Positions 63,731-64,000 of a stretch of 64,000 nt of DNA are shown piece by piece. Source of the stretch: Meghimatium bilineatum (Eukaryota; Mollusca; Gastropoda; Stylommatophora; Philomycidae); contig CM067318.1 in NCBI GenBank assembly GCA_034231615.1, forward strand, positions 35,125,382 through 35,189,381, read 5' to 3'. A program made the translations under genes and the position numbers. Numbering within the stretch: the first letter of the stretch is position 1; every line of letters starts with the position of its first letter. The notes under the pieces are model-generated. The model was not told the DNA's origin, did no database searches, and saw only the letters and a list, made by a program, of their open reading frames with translations.

Positions 63731-64000
63731 AGAACTCATTATTGTACAAAATGAAAGAAAATAACTGAGCCTTAAATGCAAGGAGCAGATGTATAGCAAT
63801 GTAATATTTCCATTTTCAACATATCACGCTAATCGTGGACTAGCAGATTTAGCTATGAGATTACACATTTCATGACTTGTGCCCTCTCAATATCATCTAC
63901 TACAAGCTTTCTTCAGATCATCTGTCAAGATGAATATGGTCATCTAAAGGCCTAAATGTTAACACTTTAAGTTCAATAACTTGGACACTAATTAATTTCT
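63731..64000. other. No feature seen up to the window edge
   Basis: No exon-like or repeat-like signal recognised. The 5' end of the receptor gene lies beyond. Confidence 0.5.

Noticed and set aside
1-64000. Retroviral/LTR or Polinton-type elements
   Set aside because: No paired LTRs, capsid/protease/integrase blocks or envelope-like frames were recognised; all reverse-transcriptase traces look like non-LTR elements.

Overview
The window is AT-rich animal DNA with long introns, many diverged LINE and SINE copies, MITEs and many minisatellites. One gene family is recognisable: a very large MAM / LDL-receptor class A (LDLa) receptor of the MALRD1 (MLRP) type on the minus strand. The intron-rich layout, the LINE protein tails and the receptor type fit a lophotrochozoan, most likely a gastropod mollusc. 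That placement is inference; no species marker was seen.

The receptor runs from 61999 (5' side, incomplete, leaving the window) to its stop codon at 22159-22161. I resolve 17 coding exons, all joined by GT-AG introns in a consistent reading frame: 11,990 coding bases, about 3,995 residues. Order: three MAM domains, a split LDLa, a MAM, then one uninterrupted 9,345-base exon (38630-47974) with 15 complete MAM and 10 LDLa modules, then the last MAM half, a final LDLa, one EGF domain, a Thr-rich stalk, a transmembrane helix and a tail of about 60 residues with two NPxY motifs. The totals are 20 MAM, 12 LDLa and 1 EGF. This is the layout of a type I membrane receptor with endocytosis signals. The giant exon is the most striking object: MAM domains upstream are each cut by phase-1 and phase-0 introns, yet the 15 whole MAMs inside this exon have none.

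From 1 to about 22000, downstream of the gene, I found no convincing protein gene. It holds minisatellites (units of 18, 21, 31, 37, 39, 42, 44, 52 and 63 bases), decayed LINE 3' ends, tRNA-derived SINEs, two hAT-type MITEs, foldback elements and G-tract repeats.

The introns (22231-61837 and 62000-64000) carry pieces of about six LINE families, a short SINE family whose ends are fixed by target-site duplications, a mariner-family fragment, a piggyBac-type foldback MITE, and two pairs of unclassified repeats. Several elements are inserted into one another, which gives a relative order of events.
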